From contig JAFDYG010000452.1 of the NCBI GenBank assembly GCA_018267545.1, positions 1 to 64,000 on the forward strand: 64,000 nt of DNA. The letters run 5' to 3'. The position numbers and the translations under genes are program-made. The DNA comes from Bacteroidota bacterium. GTDB taxonomy: Bacteria; Bacteroidota; Bacteroidia; Chitinophagales; Chitinophagaceae. A model generated the notes under the pieces. The model was not told the origin of the DNA. It searched no databases and saw nothing but the letters and a program-made list of their open reading frames with translations. The stretch's first letter is position 1. Each line of letters opens with the position of its first letter. Positions 17,826 through 27,431 of this stretch are shown piece after piece.

Positions 17826-18362
17826 ATGGACCGCTTTATAATCATCTCAGGCTGCTCCGGCGGTGGCAAATCGGCTTTACTTTCAGAGCTCCACAGAAGA
17901 GGCTATTCCGTCATAGAAGAACCAGGCCGTCGCATTGTCGCAGAAGAACTCAAAAAGAGCCGTGACCAAGCCCTGCCATGGACAAATCCCAAAGCATTTG
18001 CCGAACGGGCCATACAGCTATCTCTTCAGGACCGCAATCGGGCTAAAGAAATGCCGGGAGCTGTATTCTTCGACCGGGGATTAATCGACGCCGCATCGGC
18101 GCTTGAATCCGTCACCGGAAAGCCGGTCCTGCCAACCTATCGCGCAGAGCGATACAATTCACGCGTATTCCTGACGCCGCCCTGGTCCGAAATCTACGTA
18201 ACCGATGCCGAACGCCAGCATAGTCTTCAGGACGCCATCCAGGAATATGAAAGACTAATAGACGCCTTCACATCCCTCAACTACAGCATCGAAATACTTC
18301 CCAAAACAGGAGTCGCACAGCGGGTCGACCTAATCCTTCAAAGCCTGCAGCTGTCTATCTAA
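17826..18362 (+). CDS. Small P-loop ATPase (AAA_28-like)
   Basis: 178 residues. A Walker A motif SGCSGGGKSALL lies at residues 8-19, followed by RGYSVIEEPGR, FFDRGLIDA (Walker B-like) and TPPWSEIYVTDAERQHS. This is the pattern of the small AAA_28 family of nucleoside-kinase-like ATPases often annotated as ATP-binding proteins or thymidylate kinase-like. No substrate is known. It follows the DHFR-like gene with 3 nt between and its 3' end overlaps the convergent monooxygenase by 8 nt. Confidence 0.85.
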   Translation: MDRFIIISGCSGGGKSALLSELHRRGYSVIEEPGRRIVAEELKKSRDQALPWTNPKAFAERAIQLSLQDRNRAKEMPGAVFFDRGLIDAASALESVTGKPVLPTYRAERYNSRVFLTPPWSEIYVTDAERQHSLQDAIQEYERLIDAFTSLNYSIEILPKTGVAQRVDLILQSLQLSI

Positions 18363-19863
18363 ACCAGCGGTCCATAGCTTTTCCAAGCCCCTCGAAACCC
18401 GGCTCGCCATCGGAAGCCCAGGCAACGATTCCATCAGGGCGCACCAGTACAGCGTTCAACCCCAAGCTATCCACAACCTCACCCGAAATATACCTAACCC
18501 GATCCGCATAGGTCTTCATCGAAGCATGTTCACCAAAATCAAGCAGTATCCCCCGCCCATCGTGCATCAAATCGCCAACCCTTCCACCATCCCGAAACTC
18601 GAAGTTCGGAACGCTATACCCTACCAGCGGATGCCCCCCTCCGAGATCATAATGTGTATAGATACCCCATAGTCTCCCCGCAATGTAAGTGGCTCCATCC
18701 TTCGTATCCATAAGATCACGCATAACCGCATTCAGCGCCCTGGCATGCGGGTCCGGCCGCATGATCGCAACCTGGGCCCTCGACCAATCCAACACCTGCA
18801 CCCCAACCGGATAGCGTTCGGAATAGTAGCTATCCAACAACCCCTCCGGAGCCCTACCCTGAATCGTCTCGGCTAGCTTCCAGCCCAGGTTCATCGCATC
18901 CCCCAGCCCAAGGTTAAGCCCCTGACCTCCCAACGGCGCGTGAATATGCGCAGCATCGCCGGCTAAAAGCACCCGGCCCTTTCGGTAGGCCGTAGCCTGC
19001 CTTGACCTATCCGTCCACGTAGTCGCGATATGCAGAGCGCTAAGCGTAACATCGGTGTCCGAGATACGACGCAGCACTTCTTGTATATGCTCCAGCGTAA
19101 CGGGCTTACCCGTATTATGAAATGCCCCGCCGTCAAAATCCTGTATGGCAAAGTACCCTGGCTGCGACTGCAGGTACATGCCCCTTGACGTCAAATTTCG
19201 CCCGGGCTTGAGCATCGAAGGATCGACAATGTCGACCATAGCAGAATAACCCGTGAATTCCGGCTCTGTTCCGGCAAATTCAAAACCGCCTGCCTTGCGA
19301 ACGACACTACGGCTTCCGTCACATCCTACGAGCCATTGACCCGTAAAAGATTGGTCGCTGGAAAAAACGGTTACCACCTCTGAAGAGGAGTGAAAATCAG
19401 CGATAGCAAATCCTCGCTTTATCCTGACGCCCAAGGCTTCCGCCCGGCGGGTCAGCACCGTTTCAAGCTCGTCCATTTCAGACATCGCGCTGGCTTCGGT
19501 AGAGCCCGGCAGCCGATACTTCCACTGCGAGACATCGATATTGCCTTCACGAAACGGGATACCGCCGAAGTGCCCCACCTGGCGACGAGGTCCTTCCACA
19601 GCGCCCAGGTGCGGATTAAAAAGGCGTTTGGGCACCTCCAGCTCATTAAAAAGACCGCGTCGATAGAGTGATTCGACAGAAAGTGAAGAAAGTCCGCGAA
19701 CCCCGAAAGGAAGCTTCTTCAATGGCGAATGCGGGTCCGAAGCCTTTTCCAGGATCAAAACCGAACACCCGGCCAGGGCCAGCTCGCAAGCCAAAAAAAG
19801 ACCCACCGGGCCGGCGCCGGATATGATTACATCGTAAATAGTATGATTTTGTGTTGCTTTCAT
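18355..19863 (-). CDS. FAD-dependent monooxygenase, PheA/TfdB type
   Basis: 502 residues from the ATG at 19863, which puts the FAD motif GAGPVGLFLACELA at residues 14-27; a longer reading frame would add 21 residues that run close to the upstream gene. The second FAD motif WLVGCDGSRSVVRK and the GDAAHIHAPLGGQGLN block are intact. The C terminus resembles the thioredoxin-like fold of this aromatic hydroxylase group, without a CxxC. It should hydroxylate an aromatic or polyketide-like compound, or inactivate an antibiotic (rifampicin and tetracycline monooxygenases share the fold). The AraC gene 40 nt upstream on the same strand is a natural candidate regulator. Confidence 0.9.
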   Translation of the reverse strand: MKATQNHTIYDVIISGAGPVGLFLACELALAGCSVLILEKASDPHSPLKKLPFGVRGLSSLSVESLYRRGLFNELEVPKRLFNPHLGAVEGPRRQVGHFGGIPFREGNIDVSQWKYRLPGSTEASAMSEMDELETVLTRRAEALGVRIKRGFAIADFHSSSEVVTVFSSDQSFTGQWLVGCDGSRSVVRKAGGFEFAGTEPEFTGYSAMVDIVDPSMLKPGRNLTSRGMYLQSQPGYFAIQDFDGGAFHNTGKPVTLEHIQEVLRRISDTDVTLSALHIATTWTDRSRQATAYRKGRVLLAGDAAHIHAPLGGQGLNLGLGDAMNLGWKLAETIQGRAPEGLLDSYYSERYPVGVQVLDWSRAQVAIMRPDPHARALNAVMRDLMDTKDGATYIAGRLWGIYTHYDLGGGHPLVGYSVPNFEFRDGGRVGDLMHDGRGILLDFGEHASMKTYADRVRYISGEVVDSLGLNAVLVRPDGIVAWASDGEPGFEGLGKAMDRWFR

Positions 19864-19903
19864 ATGAAATGATTGAAACACAAAATTCCGGTACATGCCG
19901 GTC

Positions 19904-20737
19904 TTAGGCTTGTACAAACGCGACAAAGTTGTCGCTCACAGCCTGCTTCCTTTTCTTTGTTTTCCTGGCAAATGCAGCCGGCGTAGTACCGCTGTAACGT
20001 TTGAATTCCCTGCTCAGGTGAGACTGGTCCGTATAGCCCAGCTCATAAGCCAGGCCGGCGAGGCTGGACTCCGGATGCGTCCACAATCGATTTCGAACCT
20101 GTTCGAAACGCATCAAAGCCGACACGTCTTTAACCGTATGGCCGGAAGACTGCTTGAAGTTTCTTTCCAACGTCCGAACCGTCGCATTCGCCGCCGCCGC
20201 TACCTGACTCACCGGGATGGTACCGTTCGCCTTACTCATAGCAACGCCCGCCTTGAATAGCATGCTATCGATAGCGACGTGCGACCGGGCATCCAGAAAA
20301 TATTGCTTTACCTGGGCCAGCGCTTCCTCTATCTTACCGGCATGGACCCATTTCTCCAATATGGGATGAAGCCGGGCGATGGGATGCTCGAATATGCGCA
20401 CGCGATCCTTACCCGACGGCAGACCGAGCAAATCGAACACGGTCCAGGGAAAGCAACGGATAGCGATGATCTCTAAACGATTTTGCGTGTAAAAGAGAAC
20501 AGGCTGGTCGAGCAGCCCCATCATGAAAGGCGATGGCAACGGTTTCAGACCTCCATCGTAGGAAATACTACACGAACCTCCAAAATGAAAAATGATTTCG
20601 GCATAGCCATCGGGCATTACCTCAAAGCTCGTTTGTTGCTCCCCGAAATCTTTGCTGTTGTACCAAAAGCACTTTATCGCATCCCGTAGCTCTTCAGGAG
20701 GTTCAAATTCTTGATGTAGCATCTTGAAAGGTACCAT
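19904..20737 (-). CDS. AraC family transcriptional regulator
   Basis: 277 residues; a second possible start is Met6. The N-terminal half has the [20 protein letters not shown] opening and [13 protein letters not shown] motif of the DUF6597/AraC_binding group. The C-terminal AraC HTH (about 165-260) shows [15 protein letters not shown] and [28 protein letters not shown]. It lies 40 nt upstream of, and in the same direction as, the monooxygenase, and is divergent from the GH140-like gene 39 nt away. It may control either. Confidence 0.92.
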   Translation of the reverse strand: MVPFKMLHQEFEPPEELRDAIKCFWYNSKDFGEQQTSFEVMPDGYAEIIFHFGGSCSISYDGGLKPLPSPFMMGLLDQPVLFYTQNRLEIIAIRCFPWTVFDLLGLPSGKDRVRIFEHPIARLHPILEKWVHAGKIEEALAQVKQYFLDARSHVAIDSMLFKAGVAMSKANGTIPVSQVAAAANATVRTLERNFKQSSGHTVKDVSALMRFEQVRNRLWTHPESSLAGLAYELGYTDQSHLSREFKRYSGTTPAAFARKTKKRKQAVSDNFVAFVQA

Positions 20738-20776
20738 AATTGGGTCAAAGCCCGGGTATTTTTGTTACATTCATAT

Positions 20777-22153
20777 ATGACAAAGTACGTCCTGATCTTA
20801 TCTCTTTGCCTTGCCTGCACACTCACCCATGCCCAGGGAAGCTGGCAGCACGGGCAGCTAAAAGTCACACCGGATGGCCACATGCTGCAGTACACAGATG
20901 GTACCCCATTTTTCTGGTTGGGAGATACGGGCTGGGAACTTTTTCACCGCCTGACGCTGGAAGAGATAAAAACATACCTCGACAACCGGGCAGCAAAAGG
21001 CTTCAATCTCATACAAGCCGTCGCACTGGCAGAATTCGACGGATTGAAACGCCCCAATCGCTACGGACAGGTCCCCTTTCAGCAGCTAGACCCCACAAAG
21101 CCCAACGAACAATATTTTTCGATCATCGACAGCACCCTAAAGATGGCGCTGGAAAGAAATATGTTTATCGGTCTCCTACCCACCTGGGGCGACAAGGTAA
21201 CACCCGGATGGGGAGAAGGTCCCGTCGTCTTCGATAGTTCCAACGCCTATACATACGGCAAATGGATCGGACAACGATACAGGAAATTTCCGAATATCGT
21301 CTGGATCCTGGGCGGAGACCGTCCAGCCCGAAAGGGCTCCGCCGACTGGACGCCGATCTGGCGGCAGATGGCAAAAGGAATCATAGACGGTACCGATCAT
21401 CACTGCATCCTGGCCTATCATCCCGGAGGAGGCTCCTACTCCACTTCTCAGTTCATACAGGGGGAAAGCTGGCTGAACATCAACATGTTTCAATCCGGCC
21501 ACGGAAGCGGCCACGACGTTCCCTGCTGGCAGCTCGTCTATCGCGACAGGTCGCTGCTGCCCATCCGCCCAACCCTCGACGCAGAGCCAAACTATGAGGA
21601 CCATCCCGTCAATCCCTGGCCAACCTGGGACCCCGCCAATGGATATTTCAACGACTACGACGTACGGAAACAGTGCTATCGATCGGTCTTCGCAGGCGCC
21701 TGCGGTGTGACCTATGGCCATCATGCCATCTGGCAGTTCTATAGCCCCCGGGAGGAGAAGATCAACCACGCCGACCGTTACTGGACCGAAGCGATCGACC
21801 GGCCCGGCGCGTTTCAGGTAGGATATCTGCGCCAGCTTATCGAAAAATGGAGAGCCTGGAACAGAGTTCCCGACACGACAATGATCGAAAACGGACAAGG
21901 AGAAAAAGGTACATACTGCACGGCATTCAAAACCCCGGACAGCAGCCTCATAATGGTCTACATGCCCGTGGGAAAAACGATCACACTCAAGACCCTGCAA
22001 CCCGGCAGCATAAAGATCACCTGGTTCAATCCGCGCGACAACAGCTACCACGAAGAAAAAACCCGAAAATCCGCAAAGAGCATGAGCTTTACCGCACCAC
22101 AACCAGGCATCGGCAAAGACTGGGTGCTGATCCTTTCCCGAATTACTTCATAA
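20777..22153 (+). CDS. Apiosidase-like glycoside hydrolase (GH140/DUF4038)
   Basis: 458 residues from the ATG at 20777; the signal peptide ([20 protein letters not shown]) begins exactly there. The TIM barrel includes [33 protein letters not shown] (probable acid/base Asp) and [12 protein letters not shown] (probable Glu nucleophile), with [14 protein letters not shown] near 320, all typical of DUF4038. A small C-terminal collagen-binding-like domain follows. The characterised GH140 enzyme releases D-apiose in rhamnogalacturonan II chains; the exact specificity here is inference. TATTTTTG at 20757 is a possible -7 box but would leave a very short leader. Same direction as the acetyltransferase 9 nt downstream. 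Confidence 0.88.
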   Translation: MTKYVLILSLCLACTLTHAQGSWQHGQLKVTPDGHMLQYTDGTPFFWLGDTGWELFHRLTLEEIKTYLDNRAAKGFNLIQAVALAEFDGLKRPNRYGQVPFQQLDPTKPNEQYFSIIDSTLKMALERNMFIGLLPTWGDKVTPGWGEGPVVFDSSNAYTYGKWIGQRYRKFPNIVWILGGDRPARKGSADWTPIWRQMAKGIIDGTDHHCILAYHPGGGSYSTSQFIQGESWLNINMFQSGHGSGHDVPCWQLVYRDRSLLPIRPTLDAEPNYEDHPVNPWPTWDPANGYFNDYDVRKQCYRSVFAGACGVTYGHHAIWQFYSPREEKINHADRYWTEAIDRPGAFQVGYLRQLIEKWRAWNRVPDTTMIENGQGEKGTYCTAFKTPDSSLIMVYMPVGKTITLKTLQPGSIKITWFNPRDNSYHEEKTRKSAKSMSFTAPQPGIGKDWVLILSRITS

Positions 22154-22162
22154 CTTCTCTAT

Positions 22163-22720
22163 ATGAAAACAGAAAAACAAAAGATGCTGGAAGGTGAGCT
22201 GTATGACTCGATGGACAAGCAGCTTGCGGACGAAAGATTAAAAGCCAGACTGCTGCTTAAAGAATTAAATGATTCAAGAGAAGACCAGCACGAGGAACGT
22301 AGCCGCATACTCAGGGAGCTCCTTCCCAACACAGGAAAAGACCTTTGGCTTCAGCCGCCATTTTTCTGTGATTATGGTTATAATATCCAGGCAGGCGAAA
22401 AAGTATTTTTCAATTTTAACTGCGTAGTCCTGGATGTATGCCTGGTGACGATAGGCAGCCGCACATTGTTTGGTCCCAACGTACAGATTTATACCGCCAC
22501 ACATCCCATCAACCATAAAGAACGAGCTTCAGGGCTGGAATTTGCCAAACCCATCACTATTGGAGAAGACGTGTGGATAGGCGGCAGCGCCGTGATTTGC
22601 CCGGGCGTCACCATCGGTGACAGAAGCATCATTGGAGCAGGCAGCGTCGTGACCCGGGACATACCCGCCGATGTGATTGCTGCAGGCAATCCCTGCAAAG
22701 TCATCAGATCACTCGCCTAG
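22163..22720 (+). CDS. maa: Sugar O-acetyltransferase, maltose/galactoside type
   Basis: 185 residues, the usual length for Maa/LacA/NodL. An N-terminal Mac domain (EKQKMLEGELYDSMDKQL) is followed by left-handed beta-helix hexapeptide repeats. The catalytic His is in TATHPINHKER, and the C-terminal IGAGSVVTRDIPADVIAAGNPCKVIR is the family signature. It transfers acetyl from acetyl-CoA to a sugar hydroxyl in the cytoplasm. It follows the GH140-like gene by 9 nt, suggesting that sugars released there are acetylated. Confidence 0.93.
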   Translation: MKTEKQKMLEGELYDSMDKQLADERLKARLLLKELNDSREDQHEERSRILRELLPNTGKDLWLQPPFFCDYGYNIQAGEKVFFNFNCVVLDVCLVTIGSRTLFGPNVQIYTATHPINHKERASGLEFAKPITIGEDVWIGGSAVICPGVTIGDRSIIGAGSVVTRDIPADVIAAGNPCKVIRSLA

Positions 22721-23355
22721 AATCCAAAGATCTTATCCAACTCTATCACATGTATCCCCGCCCCAAGAACGGCAGGAGCCTTAGCCAGCTTTTCCGCAAG
22801 CATCGACGTAGACAACGGCCGGAACCTCCTGATCAACCCCAGGCTATTCACGAACTTCAGCACACCTGCAATTACGCGTTCCCCCGCCCGGTCCGTATCC
22901 TTCCTAAGCAGCATTCCCGGCTTGAAAATAATATACTGCTCGAATCCCAGGCTGCCGATATACTCCTCCAGCGCCCCCTTCATCTTTGAATAAAACACCT
23001 TACTGGTAGAGGCAGCACCATAAGCAGACACAAGGACAGCCCTGGGAACTCCATTCGCCTTCGCAATCGAAGCGAATTTTGCAGGAATCTCATAATCGAT
23101 ATGCCACTGTTTCTCCTTGGAGCCGGCCGTTTTCAACGTAGTTCCCAGGCAAGAGAACCAAACGTCTCCTTTGATAGCCTCAGACACCTCCTCCAGCTTG
23201 TCGAAATCGGTTAAAACTTCGGTCAGCTTAGGATGAGTCATTCCACTGGGACGACGCACGAATATCACCACTTCTTTATAGCCGGGGTCTCCCAACAGCA
23301 CATTCACCAGGTCCTTTCCCGTAGCCCCCGTAGCTCCAATGATCAGCGCTTTCAT
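22717..23355 (-). CDS. NAD(P)-binding oxidoreductase, HTATIP2/YwnB-like
   Basis: 212 residues. The Rossmann motif GATGATGKDLV is at 7-17; WFSCLGTTLKTAGSKE and VSAYGA are typical of the atypical SDR group that includes HTATIP2 and YbjT relatives. The classical YxxxK is replaced by FYSKMKGALEEYI. Function unknown. Its 3' end overlaps the acetyltransferase by 4 nt; it lies 29 nt downstream of the old yellow enzyme gene on the same strand. Confidence 0.88.
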   Translation of the reverse strand: MKALIIGATGATGKDLVNVLLGDPGYKEVVIFVRRPSGMTHPKLTEVLTDFDKLEEVSEAIKGDVWFSCLGTTLKTAGSKEKQWHIDYEIPAKFASIAKANGVPRAVLVSAYGAASTSKVFYSKMKGALEEYIGSLGFEQYIIFKPGMLLRKDTDRAGERVIAGVLKFVNSLGLIRRFRPLSTSMLAEKLAKAPAVLGAGIHVIELDKIFGF

Positions 23356-23384
23356 ATTTTTATGCCTTTTACGTCACAAACTAA

Positions 23385-24485
23385 TCAATTCTGTCTATAT
23401 GTCGGCCAATCCGTGTAGCCATGTAATCCCAGTCCATAATGCAGGTCACGGTTAGGCGGGGTCAGCTCCCAGTTGTTTTGCAAGCGTTCCACTAAATCGG
23501 GATTGGCGATAAAGGGTTCTCCAAACCCAGCGATATCGATAGTCCCGGCGTTGATAAGCTTTTCCGATTTTTCCCTGTTCATGCTGCCGGCAAGGATGAT
23601 CACCCCGTCGTACCAGGAACGGAAACGCTCGATAAACCCATCCGGTAAAGCGTGGCTGCCCTTCGACTGCTGATCCATAAGATGGATATAGACAATATTC
23701 CTTTTTGCCAGCTCTTTTGCAAGGTACTGGTAGGTAGCCTCGATTTCGTCATAATGCGGCAGCTCATTCAACCCTCCATACGGCGTAAGTCTTACACCCA
23801 CTTTGTCGTTACCCACGGCTTCGATCATTGCATCGACCGCTTCCAGTAAGAATCTCGACCTGTTTTCTATGCTTCCGCCATACTCATCGACACGGTTATT
23901 TATAAAAGGATTCAGGAATTGCTCGATCAGGTAGCCATTGGCGCCATGCAGCTCGACCCCGTCAAAACCAGCCTCGATGGCCTTTTTAGCAGCATTCGCA
24001 AAATCTTTCACGATCTGCCTGACCTCGTCGGTGGAAAGCGCCCTCGGTTTTGAAGCAATTACAAAACCCTCTTTTCCCTTTTCATCATATCCCCAGGCAA
24101 ATGACTTGGACGCCTGGATATCCGAAGCCCCTACCGGCGCCATCCCGCCCGGCTGATTGGAGACATGGGATACCCTGCCCACATGCCACAGCTGCGTAAA
24201 GATGATGCTCCCCCTCTCGTGCACTGCCTTAGTCACCTTCCTCCATCCTTCTACCTGCGCCGGAGAGTACAGGCCCGGGATATGCAGCACACCCTTTGCC
24301 GTATCCGAAATAGCAGTTCCTTCCGTAATGATCAGCCCCGCACCCGAACGCTGTGCATAATATAATGCATTATAATCGTTGGGGATACCATCGGCATTTC
24401 TCGCCCTTGTCATCGGAGCCATCGCAATCCGGTTTTTGAGTCGTAGAGAACCGACACTCGCCGGTTCAAAAATATTCGTTTGCAT
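23385..24485 (-). CDS. nemA: Old yellow enzyme family alkene reductase
   Basis: 366 residues from the ATG at 24485, where the family normally starts (MQTNIFEPASVGSLRLKNR). The FMN/substrate motifs are present: APMTRARN, GFDGVELHGANGYLIEQFLNP, the YGGSIENRSRFLLE block and GFGEPFIANPDLV. It uses NAD(P)H to reduce activated C=C bonds or nitro groups of electrophiles. Together with the HTATIP2-like protein, the quinone reductase and a Crp/Fnr regulator upstream it may form an electrophile or quinone stress group. Confidence 0.93.
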   Translation of the reverse strand: MQTNIFEPASVGSLRLKNRIAMAPMTRARNADGIPNDYNALYYAQRSGAGLIITEGTAISDTAKGVLHIPGLYSPAQVEGWRKVTKAVHERGSIIFTQLWHVGRVSHVSNQPGGMAPVGASDIQASKSFAWGYDEKGKEGFVIASKPRALSTDEVRQIVKDFANAAKKAIEAGFDGVELHGANGYLIEQFLNPFINNRVDEYGGSIENRSRFLLEAVDAMIEAVGNDKVGVRLTPYGGLNELPHYDEIEATYQYLAKELAKRNIVYIHLMDQQSKGSHALPDGFIERFRSWYDGVIILAGSMNREKSEKLINAGTIDIAGFGEPFIANPDLVERLQNNWELTPPNRDLHYGLGLHGYTDWPTYRQN

Positions 24486-24600
24486 AATTCTATATTTTAC
24501 AGTGCAAATTACTGCACCACATACCCTCCGGAGAAGGAAGCACGTCACTAAAAAAGTGTGATTTAAATCACACCGCGGTCAGTAGGACGTGTCATATATT

Positions 24601-25188
24601 TTATTTTAATTGTTTACCTAATTGTTGGACTTTACTCAGCCAGAGTTTCCGCAGCTTGTCGGTCGACTTTCTAATGAATCCAAAAGTGGAAAACCGGATG
24701 GGATTGAACCCTACATAGCCGAAGACTATATTTTTTAGGATCTGGTATTGAGACGCGCGATAGATAAGGTAGAACCACCATTTCGGCGTATCCATCGTTA
24801 CCAGGAGACGCATACTTTTTCCCGTCAGGAGTTTGTCCGGAAATATTTTGCCCGAATGATGCTTGAAGGCAAACCCAGGCAGAAAGATTCTGTCTATAAA
24901 ACCCTTGGTCACGGCCGGCATAAACCCCCACCAGTTGGGATAGGCCATAACTACGTGGTCCGCCCACCGGATAAGCTGCTGCGATGCAACCAGGTCCTTC
25001 TCGAGCTGCATCGCTTCACCGGTTTTATATCCGTCCGCAAGGTTTACGTCAAAATTCAGCTGGGAAACATAGAGGGTCTGACAATGAGCCCCGGCGCTTT
25101 CAGCGCCATTCCGATAGGCATCGAGCAGCGCATTGCAAAAGGAATTTTCTGAAGGATGCCCGAGTATAAGTAAGATATTCTTTGCCAT
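24601..25188 (-). CDS. NAD(P)H quinone oxidoreductase, flavodoxin-like fold
   Basis: 195 residues from the ATG at 25188 (MAKNILLILGHP). The motifs GHPSENSFCNALLDAY, HVVMAYPNWWGFMPAVTKGFIDR and the FAFKH loop mark the NQO1/YheR/KefF group. It reduces quinones by two electrons and prevents redox cycling. The upstream gene on the same strand, 98 nt away, is a Crp/Fnr regulator. Confidence 0.9.
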   Translation of the reverse strand: MAKNILLILGHPSENSFCNALLDAYRNGAESAGAHCQTLYVSQLNFDVNLADGYKTGEAMQLEKDLVASQQLIRWADHVVMAYPNWWGFMPAVTKGFIDRIFLPGFAFKHHSGKIFPDKLLTGKSMRLLVTMDTPKWWFYLIYRASQYQILKNIVFGYVGFNPIRFSTFGFIRKSTDKLRKLWLSKVQQLGKQLK

Positions 25189-25286
25189 TGTGTATCGTTT
25201 TGATAACACAAAGCTCTGAAGTAAATGAAAGGCATACCTGACACAAATGTGTCAAAAACTATCAGAAAAATAATAGCTTGAATAAG

Positions 25287-25880
25287 TCATGCTTTATGGG
25301 CTAGTTTCTGACGAATCCGGGTGAGAGTTTGGCGCTCTATACCGAGATAACTGCAGAGACTGGACAGTGACACCCTGCTAAACAGCATCGAATTTTGCTT
25401 CACAAAATCAAGATAACGCTCCTCAGCCGTCTGAAACACAAAGCTTTCTATACGGGCTTGCTGCCTGTTTAAAATCTCTTCCGCGATCAGCCGCCCGTAT
25501 CTTTCGAATTTTGGCGACTGCTGGTAGACCCACTGCATATCTTCGAAGGAAAAACAAACAAATGTCGTCGGTTCCAGACATTGAATAGAATACCGGCTGG
25601 GTTGCCGCGTAATAAAAGCAGGGTAATGGGTGGCATAATCCCCTTCGGCATAAAAACCGACGGTTCTTTCATTCCCTTCCTGGTCGACAAAAAAGGATCG
25701 AATCAACCCTTTTGCAATAAAACCTATTACTTTTTGGGTCTTACCAGATTGAAGAAACAGTTCCCTCTTTTTTAATTCCTGAACGGTCAGCCTCGAGGCA
25801 AACTGCGAAAGCTCGATTGCGGTCAAACCAGGACAAATCGTCCTCACCGACTTCAAAAATATTTCCGTTTCCTGCTCCAT
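25287..25880 (-). CDS. Crp/Fnr family transcriptional regulator
   Basis: 197 residues. A cyclic-nucleotide-binding-like beta barrel at 20-115 (GFIAKGLIRSFFVDQEGNERTVGF) is followed by a winged HTH near 150-190 (SLSSLCSYLGIERQTLTRIR). No Cys cluster for Fe-S binding is seen, so it is not a classical Fnr. It belongs to the large group of Bacteroidota Crp/Fnr-like regulators next to single redox genes, and probably controls the quinone reductase downstream. Confidence 0.9.
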   Translation of the reverse strand: MEQETEIFLKSVRTICPGLTAIELSQFASRLTVQELKKRELFLQSGKTQKVIGFIAKGLIRSFFVDQEGNERTVGFYAEGDYATHYPAFITRQPSRYSIQCLEPTTFVCFSFEDMQWVYQQSPKFERYGRLIAEEILNRQQARIESFVFQTAEERYLDFVKQNSMLFSRVSLSSLCSYLGIERQTLTRIRQKLAHKA

Positions 25881-25899
25881 CTCTTCTCAAATATATCAT

Positions 25900-26694
25900 T
25901 TATCTCATCATCCTCGGCAGCCACAACCCCATCGTCGCCGCAAAAATCCCAATCGCCATCCCCACAGTTATCAAAAACAACAACAGCGAAAACCCCACCG
26001 CCCCCGATCTCCTCGCCCTAAAATACCCCCAAACAAACACCTGCGGGAATATATAAACCAGCACGCTCAACACCACCAGGAACGGTCCCGTGAAGCTCTC
26101 CGGGTCGAACCCCACCGGCGCCCTCCAAACCATCAGCCACAACATCAAAAACACCCGGAACAGCCAAACGCCGCTCATAGCCAGCAGCAAATGAACCGCC
26201 CAACGACCATGCGCCGGCACATCCCTCCGAATCGCCGTCCGAATCGTAAAAAACGCACAAATCATTATAATCACCGCATTGATCGATATGATCACATGGT
26301 CCAGCCCCCCACCCACAGCCCCAGGCCTCCAGGCAAGCACAATCCCATCCAGCCCGATAGCGAAAGCAAAAAAGACATACACCCGCCCCAAAAACCGGTG
26401 AACCCGCGGAGCATACCGGCGCAGCGCCGAGATCACCTGCAGCGGCCCGAGCAAGGTAACCACGCCAGCAACCACCGCATGCACCCCAAACAGGGCGCTA
26501 CGAAGCGGAGCACCATACACATACAAACCCGGCGTAGCCATATTCCAGCGTTCGAAGCGACCGCTAAAAAAGCTGCCCCAGTACTGCAAAAAGATATAAG
26601 CGGCGAAAATCACCTGGCCAGCAAAAAAGAGGACAAACCAGCTCCTGGCCGCCCATTGCAGCATTCCCGATCCTTTCCGTAGATACGTTTCCAT
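25900..26694 (-). CDS. DUF2306 multi-pass membrane protein
   Basis: About 264 residues from the start at 26694; a start 14 codons further up is also possible. Seven hydrophobic segments can be seen (for example WFVLFFAGQVIFAAYIFLQY and FLVVLSVLVYIFPQVFVWGYF). HRFLGRVYVFFAFAIGLDGI and HGRWAVHLLLAMSGVWLFRVFLMLW hold the conserved His residues of the DUF2306 family. Function unknown. The coding strand is strikingly G-rich and C-poor, which makes the plus strand look cytosine-rich. It follows a Crp/Fnr gene closely. Confidence 0.85.
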   Translation of the reverse strand: METYLRKGSGMLQWAARSWFVLFFAGQVIFAAYIFLQYWGSFFSGRFERWNMATPGLYVYGAPLRSALFGVHAVVAGVVTLLGPLQVISALRRYAPRVHRFLGRVYVFFAFAIGLDGIVLAWRPGAVGGGLDHVIISINAVIIMICAFFTIRTAIRRDVPAHGRWAVHLLLAMSGVWLFRVFLMLWLMVWRAPVGFDPESFTGPFLVVLSVLVYIFPQVFVWGYFRARRSGAVGFSLLLFLITVGMAIGIFAATMGLWLPRMMR

Positions 26695-26739
26695 ACCCAC
26701 AAAAATATCCGCCGCATCAACTGCCCGACTTAACATTTG

Positions 26740-27321
26740 TTAGGAAATCTCCCGCCTGATCCTGCTCAGGCTCTCCGGCTTGATCCCCAGATAGGACGCA
26801 ATGTGCTTCAACGGCACATTCCGAATGATATTCGGGGAGTTTTTTATAAACTTGAGATAACGCTGCTCAGCCGTAAGATTCGCCAGGTCATCGATACGTT
26901 CCTTATATTCCTCCTGGATCTGCTGGAACAGCTTGATGGTATAATCCTTTTGCGTATAGCTCGTCTGATACGTCCGGTCCGCATCCTGTTTGGAAATCCG
27001 CAGTATCTCGCAATCGGTGATGCACTGCAGGAATTCGTTGGAGACCGTTTGCTGGACGAAGTGCTGGTAAGAGGTAAAGAACCGGGGCCCGTCGTTCAAA
27101 TCGTTCGTCACCTCCTCACCCTTTTCATTCATATAATATTTGCGCATATGACCCGACACGATAAAATTATGATACTGCGGCACTTTGCCCGCCTTCTCCA
27201 GCAAGGTATCCTTCGCCACCCACAGCGGATGGAAGGTAGCCATGCAAGACTCCCGGTCGTGTTCCGGCAGCTCGATAATCCGGGCAATATATGCGAATAA
27301 AGTGTTGTAATAATGGTCCAT
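26740..27321 (-). CDS. Crp/Fnr family transcriptional regulator
   Basis: 193 residues. The cNMP-binding-like domain includes VSGHMRKYYMNEKGEEVTN, and the HTH is LKHIASYLGIKPESLSRIRREIS at the C terminus. It has no Fe-S cysteines. It lies just upstream of the DUF2306 gene in the same direction (46 nt to the chosen start), suggesting a regulator-target pair, and 110 nt downstream of the large lipoprotein gene, separated by a terminator. Confidence 0.92.
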   Translation of the reverse strand: MDHYYNTLFAYIARIIELPEHDRESCMATFHPLWVAKDTLLEKAGKVPQYHNFIVSGHMRKYYMNEKGEEVTNDLNDGPRFFTSYQHFVQQTVSNEFLQCITDCEILRISKQDADRTYQTSYTQKDYTIKLFQQIQEEYKERIDDLANLTAEQRYLKFIKNSPNIIRNVPLKHIASYLGIKPESLSRIRREIS

Positions 27322-27364
27322 ACAGTATGACGTCCATCACAATATACCACTAACCATCCAGGCA

Positions 27365-27395
27365 GCAAAAACCCGCCCAGTTGGGCGGGTTTTGC
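27365..27395 (-). terminator. Rho-independent terminator of the LRR lipoprotein gene
   Basis: The stem ACCCGCCC / GGGCGGGT with a 4-nt loop is flanked by A and T runs on both sides, so it can work in either orientation. It lies 37 nt after the lipoprotein stop codon on the minus strand and ahead of the Crp/Fnr gene. Confidence 0.85.
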
Positions 27396-27431
27396 GACTA
27401 CTAAAAACTAAAGGCTCAGGTCTACATGAAG

